64,000 bases of DNA, taken from positions 1-64,000 of the forward strand of contig CADCEQ010000001.1 of assembly GCA_902800435.1 (NCBI GenBank). Direction: 5' to 3'. This DNA is from an uncultured Prevotellaceae bacterium. Lineage in GTDB: Bacteria > Bacteroidota > Bacteroidia > Bacteroidales > Bacteroidaceae. A program made the position numbers and the translations under genes. Shown piece by piece: positions 46,601-53,236 of this stretch (positions within the stretch are counted from its first letter, which is position 1; every line of letters begins with the position of its first letter). The notes under the pieces are model-generated. The model was given only the letters and a program-made list of their open reading frames with translations, did no database searches and was not told the DNA's origin.

Positions 46601-47640
46601 GCCTTCTCAACTTCAGCCTTTGTAGCAGCGGTATTCTGCAGCACAGCCTCAGCAGCAGCAGTCTCTGTAAAGCCCTTAGACTTGCAGTCATCGATAAGGT
46701 TCTTCAGCTTCTGCTTAGCAGCAGTAATCTCCTTCAGACCGTCAGAGCACTTGTTAACATCGGCGAGAGCTGTTGACTCGTCAGCGAGGACAGCCTCTGC
46801 AGCAGCAACGTCAACATAGAGAGCCTTGGCAGCCTCAATGGAATTCTTCAGAGCGATGCGAGCGTTGGTAAGATTCTTTGCCTCCCTCAGCTCATCGATA
46901 GTGCTGGCATTATTAGAATAGACAGCAAGAGAAGCAGCGCAAGTCAAGCCGGCAGCCTCAGCATCCTCAAGAGCCTTCTTCAGACCGAGAGATGCAATGT
47001 AAGCCTTAACGCCATTGCAATAGGCTTCATAGTCATCGCCATATCTGAAGGCCTCATACGATTCCTCTGTAACGGCTTTCCAGTCTACGCATACACCCTC
47101 AGCAGCGGGGTCCAGATTTTTCAGCACGCTACTGCAGGTAGCGCCCTCGTCGTCGCTGTCAATGTAAGTACCGTCCCAACCCATGAACATACCTGGTTTT
47201 GTAACGACACCTAAGCGGACGAAATCACCTTCAATGGTATAATTCCAGCTGTAACCAGCCTGATTGGCGTGGTCTACAAAGAATGAACCGCCATCGAAGA
47301 ATACGTTGTGGTTGCCGGTGACATCCGTGCGCTGAGGATTATCAACATAGTTCCACAACTCGTAAGAACCATCAGGTGCGCCCTCTTCAGTAGCAACCTC
47401 CAGCCAAACGGGATAACCATACACTCTGACGCTTGCCTGAGTGTTCCATGAGTTACCGCTGGCGAAGAACAACTTGGCACCAGGATTGTAGAGGTAGAAA
47501 CGAGTTCCGTCGTCGGTAAACGTCGTAAACTCCAACCCCTGCGGCTCAGGCATCGTCCAAACGCCTTCAGGTACCGCAGCCCAAGCATTTGCCCCCATAA
47601 GAGACATCATGCTCAACATGAGTAGTTTTTTGAATTTCAT
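43642..47640 (-). CDS. Large secreted protein with three jelly-roll modules between helical linkers
   Basis: A 1332-residue exported protein (signal peptide about 1-22). A beta-rich domain (about 23-200) is followed by three copies of a beta module: starting near 375 (IVNPNFDNASSSGWSG, ending FTLTYYG), 717 (YITNPTFETS, ending FKLTYRE) and 1080 (VIRTPGFEDADWN, ending FKLYYFG). Each copy contains DM-Q-I-GLP-G-Y-L and GD-FRIGVK-like strands. Between them lie alanine-rich helical segments (about 205-365, 565-705, 910-1050) resembling FIVAR/spectrin-like linkers. The tail (EFFSLSGARISKPVKGVVIQKQ) is a sorting signal. The modules look like carbohydrate-binding domains, so it may be a surface or released adhesin. 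Own promoter at 47735; lies upstream of the FAS1 operon on the same strand. Confidence 0.7.
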   Translation of the reverse strand: MKFKKLLMLSMMSLMGANAWAAVPEGVWTMPEPQGLEFTTFTDDGTRFYLYNPGAKLFFASGNSWNTQASVRVYGYPVWLEVATEEGAPDGSYELWNYVDNPQRTDVTGNHNVFFDGGSFFVDHANQAGYSWNYTIEGDFVRLGVVTKPGMFMGWDGTYIDSDDEGATCSSVLKNLDPAAEGVCVDWKAVTEESYEAFRYGDDYEAYCNGVKAYIASLGLKKALEDAEAAGLTCAASLAVYSNNASTIDELREAKNLTNARIALKNSIEAAKALYVDVAAAEAVLADESTALADVNKCSDGLKEITAAKQKLKNLIDDCKSKGFTETAAAEAVLQNTAATKAEVEKAESDLAAAYAEWGKSHASVEKPADMSSKIVNPNFDNASSSGWSGSTPNMVGSGAHGPANVAETWNATFDMYQDIEGLPAGVYALGAQTMWRCNYADMVNGIAPAAKLYAVVAGNETQVPFNYAFAPLVTEAPDGSETSWGVGAGFTTTTDDETGNVYYIPNDPSAFRIFAELGYYDTKLLVGVSEGETLRIGVKNPAMKGTWDNWSCYDTFTLTYYGAAADAAKLYLDETIKNYSEKTIEEGTIYTKSYLDAYNEALKADISVNSFEEVATALSGIDAANKAIDKNIQLWQDWKDLVEQVKSKYVVDDQYANIEPEIGDLGDYCDFDSEEILEAVELTNEELEAEMAKINEWVETLVEKSKLDVWDGKNMTSYITNPTFETSTTKNTGTSQGWTVDRINGGNVTPGPINGDGDTFLEKCGYYNGCFESWHCHKWDVWQEITGLPVGMYELEVQGYVRCEVAGYNKGDELGEDYPSPVYLYMNNAMSQFPSVYSEIPAENGITEFQIVESWTQEEINGNYFPNSMGGAAQCFHIDKEAGLDGMYKTTAYGLIGKEGDTFRIGVKMDANQDWWCIWDNFKLTYREPKADIVKPVLEEALKSIDTSKPMGKDIFAQADEVKSKATEALAGTDGKAMFDVLTQVYDLTGDIRASVDKFAKLSAANLDLENATFDSQSAAVGEAKALVNNINGGIENHSIEDAEVDGLIEQIGLMMTKLNMPDDMAQATDDDPKECTGVIRTPGFEDADWNNSAAGWTNPGNLGNDDTQKSVYAIEFWQTNFDMFQTIKGLPKGTYLLTVDAWCRVGDNQQNYDAWVADNAATMAYVYAVDGDSTVYSAPVANVMKGAMTESYGYEGEAEFTVGDVTYYMPGSLVSGRSYMDDPNEGVYTNSVICKVGDDGVLTIGIKKDQNVTNSWVVCDNFKLYYFGENSTKQPDGDASTDISAVASAPVKVEFFSLSGARISKPVKGVVIQKQILGDGSVKVQKVTVK

Positions 47641-47734
47641 AAGCTTTAAGTTTTTAATAAAAAAGTAGTATAAAAAATAACGTTATTCATTCCTCCATCT
47701 GTAGTTTTTGCTACGCGGACTTCAGATTATGGCG

Positions 47735-47742
47735 CAAAGTTA
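47735..47742 (-). promoter_or_regulatory. -7 box of the 1332-residue protein gene
   Basis: On the minus strand this reads TAACTTTG (consensus TAnnTTTG), giving a leader of about 90 bases before the ATG at 47640. Long T-runs lie upstream, with no clear -33. Confidence 0.6.
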
Positions 47743-47872
47743 ATAATTTTTTTTATAACTAACGAAAAAAAACACAAAAATTTTTTTGTTAAGTGTCGAT
47801 TTAACAATTAAACTCGTAATCGTTTGCGTGAAAACCACTTTGTTCTGCTCCAAATAGTGGCGCCATTCACCC

Positions 47873-47935
47873 CGTTTGGAGCCGCCAAACGAGCCGTTTA
47901 AAGCCACCTTTCGTGACGTTTGGAGCCGCCAAACG
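47873..47935. repeat. Two direct copies of a 19-base palindrome
   Basis: CGTTTGGAGCCGCCAAACG occurs at 47873-47891 and again at 47917-47935. Each copy is a 7-bp stem with a five-base loop, and the copies are 44 bases apart. It could be an operator pair or an extragenic repeat. Confidence 0.6.
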
Positions 47936-47950
47936 GCCGAGGGGGGAAGG

Positions 47951-48025
47951 GAAGCCCTCCCTCCCCTCCTCTATATCCGTCCCCCTTTATAGGGGGGACG
48001 ATATGAGAGGGAGGGAGAGGGCTTC
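47951..48025. repeat. 75-base imperfect GC-rich hairpin downstream of the amylase gene
   Basis: GAAGCCCTCCCTCCCCTCC and CGTCCCCC on the left face GGGGGGACG, GAGGGAGGGAGAGGGCTTC on the right around TTTATA. Nearly the whole 75 bases can pair. Located 30 bases past the amylase stop, so it could end that transcript. Confidence 0.6.
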
Positions 48026-48055
48026 ACGGGGGGAGGAAGGCGACGCGGAAAAACG

Positions 48056-49981
48056 TCAGAATTCCAGCACTAAAGACTGGCGCGGTTTCAGCTCCACGTC
48101 ATGGCTCAGGTCGTAGTATCGGCCGGTGAGCACGTCGCGGGCCCGCGTAGTCTGCCCGATGACCTCGGCGTAGCGTTTCACATGCATCACGGCAGGCTTC
48201 GTCGTGCCATTCAGCACCGTCAGCACCGTCCCCCGCTGTTGGCTGTGCTGTGGCGTTGCCACAGCCCTCCTCGCAATAACATACACCCCTTCGTAGGGAA
48301 TAAACTGCGTCTGCCGGCCACGGGTGATGACGGGATTGTTCTGCCGCCAGTGCAGCAGACGGCTGAGCCACTGGAACATCGACTGTTCCTGCTTCGTGCG
48401 ACCCTCGCGGGTGAAGGCGTTGTGGGTGTCGCCGGGGAATCCGCCGGGGAAGTCCTTGCGCACGTTGCCGTCGGTCACCTCCTTCGTGCCGTTCATCAGG
48501 ATTTCCGTGCCGTAGTACAGCTGGGGTATGCGGTTGACCGTCAGCAGCAGCGCCAGGGCCTGCTTCAGCATCAGCGTGTCGCGGCCGTTCTTCAGGTAGC
48601 GGTCGGTGTCGTGGTTGTCGATGAAGGCCATGACCGACGACGGGTTAGGATACAGATAGTCATAGACGAACGAGTTGTAGAGCAGGTTCAAGCCGGCAAA
48701 CCAGCCGTCGGTCTCCTCAGTGGCCGCACGGTTGATCTTGTCGTAGAACGAGAAGTCCATCACCGTCTTCAGGTAGCTGTTCTGCTCAGAGAGAGTGGAG
48801 CCCTTCTGCCAGGCAGCCGTGTAGGCAGGCTCCGTCACCCAGGTTTCGCCGACGGTATTGAAGTTGGGGTATTCCTCGTCAAGCTCCTTCATCCAATCGG
48901 CCATCGCGTCGGCGTAGGCGTAGGGGTAGGTGTCCATGCGGATGCCGTCGATGCCGACGGTCTCTATCCACCACTTCGAGTTCTGGATGAGGTAGCGCAT
49001 GAGGTGCGGGTTGTGCTGGTTCAGGTCGGGCATGGTGGGCACGAACCAGCCCTCCACGGTCTCCTTCAGGTCAACCTTGGAGGCGTATGGGTCCTTCACG
49101 GGCGTCAGCTTGTAGCTGGTCTGCAGGAACGAGGTACCTTCGGGATTGCTGGAACCCTTCGACTCGTCGAGCCATTCAGGCAGGTTGAGCCAGTCCTTCG
49201 TCGGCTTGTCGTGGGTCCACGGGTGCTCGAAACCGCTGTGGTTGAAGATCATGTCCATCACCAACTTCAGCCCTTTGGCGTGGGCCTCGTCGCAGAGGCG
49301 GCGGTAGTCGTCGTTGGTGCCGAAGCGGGGGTCAACGCGGTAGTAGTTGGTCGTGGCATAGCCGTGGTAGGTGGAGTAGCCCTGGGCGTTGTCGGGCGAG
49401 TCGTTCTCGAGAACGGGCGTCAGCCAGAGGGCTGTCACGCCGAGGTCGCAGAAGTAGTCTAAGTGCTCGCGAATGCCGTTCAGGTCGCCACCGTGGCGCA
49501 GCGAGGGCTGCGAGCGGTCCTCCTTGTAGGGGCGCATGCCCTTCACCTGCGGGTTATGCCCCTGCCCCTGGGCGAAGCGGTCGGGCATGAGCATGTAGAG
49601 CACGTCGGCATTGGTAAAGCCCATGCGCTTGTCGCCGCTCATCTCGCGCTGCTTCAGCGTGTAATTAACGTTGAACGTTGAACGTTGAACGTTGAACGTC
49701 AATTTCATCGTGCCGGGCTGGGCGTTGCGCAGGTTCATGTAGATGAGCAGGTAGTTGGGCGAGTCGAGACGCACAAGGCTGTCGATGACTACGCCGGGGT
49801 AGTCGGTGGTGACGCTCTGGACATCGCGGATGCCCTGTCCGTAGGCCATCAGCTGCACCGTCGGGTTCTTCATGCCGACGAACCAGTCGGTAGGTTCGAT
49901 ACGGTCAATCTTAATCTTTGCTGCACTCATTGTTAGCATTGGCGCCACGAGGGCGGTTAATAGTAAAAATTTCTTTTTCAT
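48056..49981 (-). CDS. GH13 neopullulanase/cyclomaltodextrinase-type amylase (SusA-like)
   Basis: A 641-residue GH13 enzyme that cuts starch oligosaccharides or pullulan, probably in the periplasm. I use the ATG at 49981 (MKKKFLLLTALVAPMLTMSAA, signal peptide); the frame extends 17 codons further into the transposase palindrome. An N-terminal Ig-like domain (about 20-110) precedes the barrel, with nucleophile D350 in GIRMDTYPYA, acid/base E379 in TVGETW and D458 in IDNHDTDR; it also has MPDRFAQG and GGDLNGI of the neopullulanase branch. Two odd inserts are translated: a heptanucleotide repeat (FNVQRSTFNVN, about 95-105) and a REP palindrome in the C-terminal domain (RRAVATPQHSQQRG). It lies after pullulanase and the transposase gene on the same strand. 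Confidence 0.88.
   Translation of the reverse strand: MKKKFLLLTALVAPMLTMSAAKIKIDRIEPTDWFVGMKNPTVQLMAYGQGIRDVQSVTTDYPGVVIDSLVRLDSPNYLLIYMNLRNAQPGTMKLTFNVQRSTFNVNYTLKQREMSGDKRMGFTNADVLYMLMPDRFAQGQGHNPQVKGMRPYKEDRSQPSLRHGGDLNGIREHLDYFCDLGVTALWLTPVLENDSPDNAQGYSTYHGYATTNYYRVDPRFGTNDDYRRLCDEAHAKGLKLVMDMIFNHSGFEHPWTHDKPTKDWLNLPEWLDESKGSSNPEGTSFLQTSYKLTPVKDPYASKVDLKETVEGWFVPTMPDLNQHNPHLMRYLIQNSKWWIETVGIDGIRMDTYPYAYADAMADWMKELDEEYPNFNTVGETWVTEPAYTAAWQKGSTLSEQNSYLKTVMDFSFYDKINRAATEETDGWFAGLNLLYNSFVYDYLYPNPSSVMAFIDNHDTDRYLKNGRDTLMLKQALALLLTVNRIPQLYYGTEILMNGTKEVTDGNVRKDFPGGFPGDTHNAFTREGRTKQEQSMFQWLSRLLHWRQNNPVITRGRQTQFIPYEGVYVIARRAVATPQHSQQRGTVLTVLNGTTKPAVMHVKRYAEVIGQTTRARDVLTGRYYDLSHDVELKPRQSLVLEF
48237..48272. 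repeat. Single REP palindrome inside the amylase gene
   Basis: TGTTGGCTGTGCTGTGGCG followed by TTGCCACAGCCCTCCTC matches the arm at 50069-50098 and 50768-50797 (TGTTGGCTGTGCGGCGGCGG, TGCCGCAGCCTCTGC) with a few changes that keep the stem paired. It is translated in frame, antisense, as ATPQHSQQ. Confidence 0.65.
49667..49700. repeat. Tandem AACGTTG heptanucleotide repeat in the amylase gene
   Basis: Four perfect copies of AACGTTG (49667-49694) plus a partial fifth. A seven-base unit repeats in protein with a seven-residue period (FNVQRST, FNVN). A change of copy number other than by three would shift the frame. Confidence 0.75.
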
Positions 49982-50003
49982 ATTCTCGGTTAGTTGGTTT
50001 ATT

Positions 50004-51215
50004 TCATTCTGACTGCGGCAGCGCCGCAGCACAGCCGACAGAAGGGGCGGATGCGGCAGGCGCGGTTTGTTGGCTGTGCGGCGGCGGTGCCGCTGCCTCT
50101 GCGATAATGCGGGCTAGCTCGTTCATCTGCATGCACATCTGGCGTGTGAGATTCACCTTGCGGTTCGTATGCTCAAAAGGCGAGAGGATGAGCAGCCGCC
50201 CTTCAGCGCAGGCGTCGAAGAACGCCCCGCCTGGTTTGGAGTAAGAGCCGAGGCCGTCGGCCGTGATGAGGATCAGCGGCAGGCGGGCGTCGAAAGCCGT
50301 ACGCATGGTGCGCTTCTCGCCCTCGCTGATGGCTGGTGATACCAAGACGGCACCGCCCCGAGCGGCAGCCATGTAGCCGGCAACGGCCTTTTGGATGTCT
50401 TCCTCGTAGAAATGGGTGGAGCACTGCACCTGCTTCCGCTGCGGATAGCCGAGCAGGAAGCGGTTGCCGACGGCGGAACAACAGAAAGGACCTATGCGTA
50501 GGCCGAAACTGACGCGGAACAGGTCAGGAAACTGGCGGCGCAGGAAGAGCCGCCGCGGGTTATCGGCGAGGTAATGGCGCCAGCGGTCCAGCTCGCCTTG
50601 GTTGCTTAGGATGTGGTCGTTATAGCCAGGGCTCCAGAGCAGGCCGTGCTCGCGGCTCTCGTGGCTGCGGTCGCGCTTTCGCTGCGGCACCGCCGCAGCA
50701 CAGCCAACAGAGGGGGTGGGCGCAGAAAGGGCGGCGGGCGCAGAATGGGAAGCGGCGAGCGCGGCTTGTTGGCTGTGCGGCGGCGGTGCCGCAGCCTCTG
50801 CCTCCTGGCCCAGCACCAGCTGCCGGTAGGCCTTATTGGTGCTGGTCTTGAAACCGCGGATGATGGCGCCGAGGTGCTCCTGCATAGCCTGCTCGACAAA
50901 GAGGATGCCATGCAGATGGTCGGGCATCAGTTGCAGCGAAACGACGGTGACCTCAGGGTGATGGGCCGTGACGGCAAACCACTCCTCCTGCACCCGCTGC
51001 CCCAACGGCGTCAGCTCCACCCGGGCCTCGGCAGCCTCGGGCGCGCCGGCAGCCTCTCCTACCAACCGCCCGAACAGCGGGCGGCGCCCCTCGACGGTCA
51101 TGGTAATCAGATACAGGCGCCGCTCCCGGTAATCATGCCCTACCCGCCGTCGGTTCATCGACTGTCTTTTCTCGCCGGCATGCTGCTGATGCTTCGCATA
51201 TTCCTCCTCGGTCAT
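50004..51215 (-). CDS. REP-associated tyrosine transposase (RAYT, IS200-like) with extra C-terminal domain
   Basis: A 403-residue HUH-type DNA transposase of the REP-associated (Y1/IS200-like) group, which acts on small palindromes instead of an own IS. Motifs: RRLYLITMTVEGRRPLFG, the metal-binding H100-L-H102 in LMPDHLHGILF, FKTSTNKAYR and the probable catalytic Y198 in SPGYNDHIL. Residues about 138-180 (EAAAPPPHSQQ...PSVGCAAAVPQ) and 373-403 (EAAAPPPHSQQ...PSVGCAAALPQ) are two translated pairs of palindromes: one sits between the HUH and Tyr motifs, the other forms the C-terminus. Residues about 270-372 (GGAVLVSPAISEGEKRTM, LPLILITADGLGSYSKPGGAFFDACAEGRLLILSP) look like a Rossmann-type SLOG/DprA-like domain, not usual in this family. 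It is 3 bases after pullulanase and 22 before amylase. Confidence 0.8.
   Translation of the reverse strand: MTEEEYAKHQQHAGEKRQSMNRRRVGHDYRERRLYLITMTVEGRRPLFGRLVGEAAGAPEAAEARVELTPLGQRVQEEWFAVTAHHPEVTVVSLQLMPDHLHGILFVEQAMQEHLGAIIRGFKTSTNKAYRQLVLGQEAEAAAPPPHSQQAALAASHSAPAALSAPTPSVGCAAAVPQRKRDRSHESREHGLLWSPGYNDHILSNQGELDRWRHYLADNPRRLFLRRQFPDLFRVSFGLRIGPFCCSAVGNRFLLGYPQRKQVQCSTHFYEEDIQKAVAGYMAAARGGAVLVSPAISEGEKRTMRTAFDARLPLILITADGLGSYSKPGGAFFDACAEGRLLILSPFEHTNRKVNLTRQMCMQMNELARIIAEAAAPPPHSQQTAPAASAPSVGCAAALPQSE
50011..50103. repeat. REP pair (BIME-like) at the transposase C-terminus
   Basis: GACTGCGGCAGCGCCGCAGC ACAGCCGACA (50011-50040) faces TGTTGGCTGTGCGGCGGCGG TGCCGCTGCC (50069-50098). Each arm is itself a small hairpin, and the two arms are inverted copies. 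The pair covers the stop codon of the transposase. Confidence 0.75.
50680..50800. repeat. REP pair (BIME-like) inside the transposase gene
   Basis: GCTGCGGCACCGCCGCAGCA CAGCCAACA (50681-50709) faces TGTTGGCTGTGCGGCGGCGG TGCCGCAGC (50768-50796), an inverted pair with about 58 bases between. It keeps the reading frame and adds about 40 residues rich in Ala, Pro, Ser. Confidence 0.75.
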
Positions 51216-51218
51216 AGG

Positions 51219-53126
51219 CTAATCATGCAGGATAAGGGCTGACTGCGGACCGACGGTGGTGCGGCGGCCAAAAATCTTGCTGGTTGACTGCTCGTTGATC
51301 TCCCCGTCCTTGCAGACAACGGTGTACATGGCCTTGGGGATGTCGACGGTGGCCGTCTCGCGGTTGGCATTGAGGATGACGATGATATTGCGCCAGTCGT
51401 CGCGGCCGGCATAGTCCTTCAGGCGGAAGGCGACAACCCCCTTCGGGGCATCGAGGAACTCCAGGTGCTTGCGCACGAGGTGGGCATCACCAAGTCGGAA
51501 GGCAGGGTGGTTGCGACGCAGGGCTATCAGGTCCTGGTAGTATTTAAAGACCTGCGGGAAGCGCTGCAGGTTCTGCCAGTCGAGCTGGTTGATGCTGTCG
51601 GGCGACTCGAAGGAATTATGGACGCCCTGCTTCGTGCGCAGCAGCTCCTCGCCGCTGAGCATGAAGGGCACGCCCTGCGAGGTGAAGACGGCGGTCTGGG
51701 CCAGCAGGTCGAGGCGAATCAATTCTTCTTTAGTAATGCCAGGAACCGAGGCCTGCAGCCGGTCGACGAGGCACATATCGTCGTGACAGGAGACATAGGC
51801 CATCATCTGTGTCGGCTCGGTGGCCCAAGGCTGCTTGGAGTAGTTCACCTTCGTCATGTCCACTTGCGGATGGCTGATGCCGCCGACGATGCCGAACTTC
51901 AGGCTCTCCTCGCAGTCGGGAGCGCCGCCGAGCCAACCGGTCTTCGTGTCGTCATCGAACGGGCCACGCAGGGCATCGCGCAATTCGTCGCTGAAGGCGG
52001 CGATGCGGGGCATCTGCGAAATGTTCGCCTTCACACCGAGCTGTTCGGTGGGCAGGGCACACTGACCGGCGCTCCAGCCCTCGCCGTAGATGAAGATGGA
52101 AGGGTCAAGTTTGTCGAGCTCCTGACGGATGAGGTTCATTGTCTCGATGTCGTGGCAGCCCATGAGGTCGAAGCGGAAGCCGTCGATGCGGAACTCGTTG
52201 TACCAGTACTTCACCGACTCTATCATGAACTTGCGCATCATCGGCTTCTCAGAGGCCGTCTCGTTGCCGCAGCCGCTGCCGTTGCTGCCCACGCGGTAGT
52301 AGTAGTCGGGGAAGGTGCGCTGGAAGTTGGAGTGCTCGATGTCGTAGGTGTGGTTATAGACCACGTCGAGGATGACGGCGATGCCTGCCTTGTGGAGGGC
52401 CTGCACCATCTGCTTGAACTCACGGAGACGGCAGACGGGATCGTAAGGGTCGGTGGAGTAGCCACCTTCGGGCACGTTGTAGTTCACGGGGTCGTAGCCC
52501 CAGTTGTATTGCGGCTCGTTCAGGCGGGTCTCGTCCACGGAACCATAGTCATAGCTGGGCAGGATATGCACGGCGTTGACGCCTAATTGCTTCAGGTGGT
52601 CGATGGCCCACGGCTCGGTCAGCGCCAGGAACTTGCCGGGGTATTTGGCATCGGGGCGCGCCACGGAGAAGTCGCGGTGGTGAAGCTCATAGACGACGAG
52701 ATCTGCGGGCGACTTGACAACGGGGTGCTGGTCGCAGCACCAGTCATCGGGCCACGTGTTCATGGTGTTGATGATGGCGCCGCGCCGCCCGTTCACGCCG
52801 ACTGCCTTGGCAAAGACGCCGGGCGTCTCGCCGTGGCCAGTGTCGAAGGTGTAGAAGCGGCCCATGAGGTCGCCCTTAACGGCGGCAGTCCATACTGCCC
52901 CCTCCTGTCCCGGGGAGGAGGCCTTCATCGTGACGGTCTTCAGCGGCTTGCCGCCCTGCCCGTCCTTATAAATACGCACTTTTACGCCCTTGGCCTTTGC
53001 CGGGGCAAAGAGCTTAAATGTCGTCACCTCCGGGGTGTACGTCATCTCGTCGAAGTCAAAATCCTGCGACATGGCGGGCTTTGCCGCCAGCACTGTCAGT
53101 AGTCCAGCTAATAACAATTTCTTCAT
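51219..53126 (-). CDS. pulA: Type I pullulanase (GH13)
   Basis: A 635-residue secreted alpha-1,6-debranching enzyme. Signal peptide 1-20, N-terminal CBM48-like domain (about 33-115), then the barrel with the type I pullulanase signature YNWGYDP (207-213), ILDVVYNHT (252-260), nucleophile D320 in DGFRFDL, acid/base E349 in IYGEGW and D449 in SCHDD. It has its own -7 box at 53148 and a terminator between it and the binding protein upstream. It is the first gene of the pullulanase-transposase-amylase transcript. Confidence 0.93.
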   Translation of the reverse strand: MKKLLLAGLLTVLAAKPAMSQDFDFDEMTYTPEVTTFKLFAPAKAKGVKVRIYKDGQGGKPLKTVTMKASSPGQEGAVWTAAVKGDLMGRFYTFDTGHGETPGVFAKAVGVNGRRGAIINTMNTWPDDWCCDQHPVVKSPADLVVYELHHRDFSVARPDAKYPGKFLALTEPWAIDHLKQLGVNAVHILPSYDYGSVDETRLNEPQYNWGYDPVNYNVPEGGYSTDPYDPVCRLREFKQMVQALHKAGIAVILDVVYNHTYDIEHSNFQRTFPDYYYRVGSNGSGCGNETASEKPMMRKFMIESVKYWYNEFRIDGFRFDLMGCHDIETMNLIRQELDKLDPSIFIYGEGWSAGQCALPTEQLGVKANISQMPRIAAFSDELRDALRGPFDDDTKTGWLGGAPDCEESLKFGIVGGISHPQVDMTKVNYSKQPWATEPTQMMAYVSCHDDMCLVDRLQASVPGITKEELIRLDLLAQTAVFTSQGVPFMLSGEELLRTKQGVHNSFESPDSINQLDWQNLQRFPQVFKYYQDLIALRRNHPAFRLGDAHLVRKHLEFLDAPKGVVAFRLKDYAGRDDWRNIIVILNANRETATVDIPKAMYTVVCKDGEINEQSTSKIFGRRTTVGPQSALILHD

Positions 53127-53147
53127 AGTTTAGGTATTATCACGGCG

Positions 53148-53155
53148 CAAAGATA
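53148..53155 (-). promoter_or_regulatory. -7 box of the pullulanase gene
   Basis: Minus strand reads TATCTTTG (TAnnTTTG), 21 bases upstream of the ATG at 53126. It abuts the T-run of the preceding terminator. Confidence 0.65.
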
Positions 53156-53205
53156 CACAAAAAAAAGAAGAACCCCAAAAGTTCTTGAAAAAACTTTCGG
53201 GGTTC
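53154..53205 (-). terminator. Intrinsic terminator after the surface binding protein
   Basis: On the minus strand GAACCCC (53205-53199) and GGGGTTC (53176-53170) form the base of a stem extended by AAAGTT/AACTTT, followed by TTCTTTTTTTT. Confidence 0.85.
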
Positions 53206-53236
53206 GTATTAATATTAAGCAAGCTTAGCTTTGTTC

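Larger units (their letters stand above)
47641..48055. other. Gene-free region with promoter and two hairpin families
   Basis: No gene is present. From the left: the AT-rich leader of the 43642 gene and its -7 box; two copies of the palindrome CGTTTGGAGCCGCCAAACG (47873-47891 and 47917-47935); then a long GC-rich hairpin (47951-48025) next to the amylase stop. Confidence 0.6.

Noticed and set aside
47820..47828. Possible LacI operator near the large surface protein promoter (TCGTTTGCG)
   Set aside because: Only half of the palindrome is present and it is not at the 55-base distance from the -7 box.
47870..48030. CRISPR-like repetition
   Set aside because: Only two copies of a palindrome, with no regular spacers and no cas genes anywhere in the window.
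48101..49462. 453-codon plus-strand frame
   Set aside because: Antisense to the GH13 amylase; low-complexity Val/Gly/His composition typical of a shadow frame.
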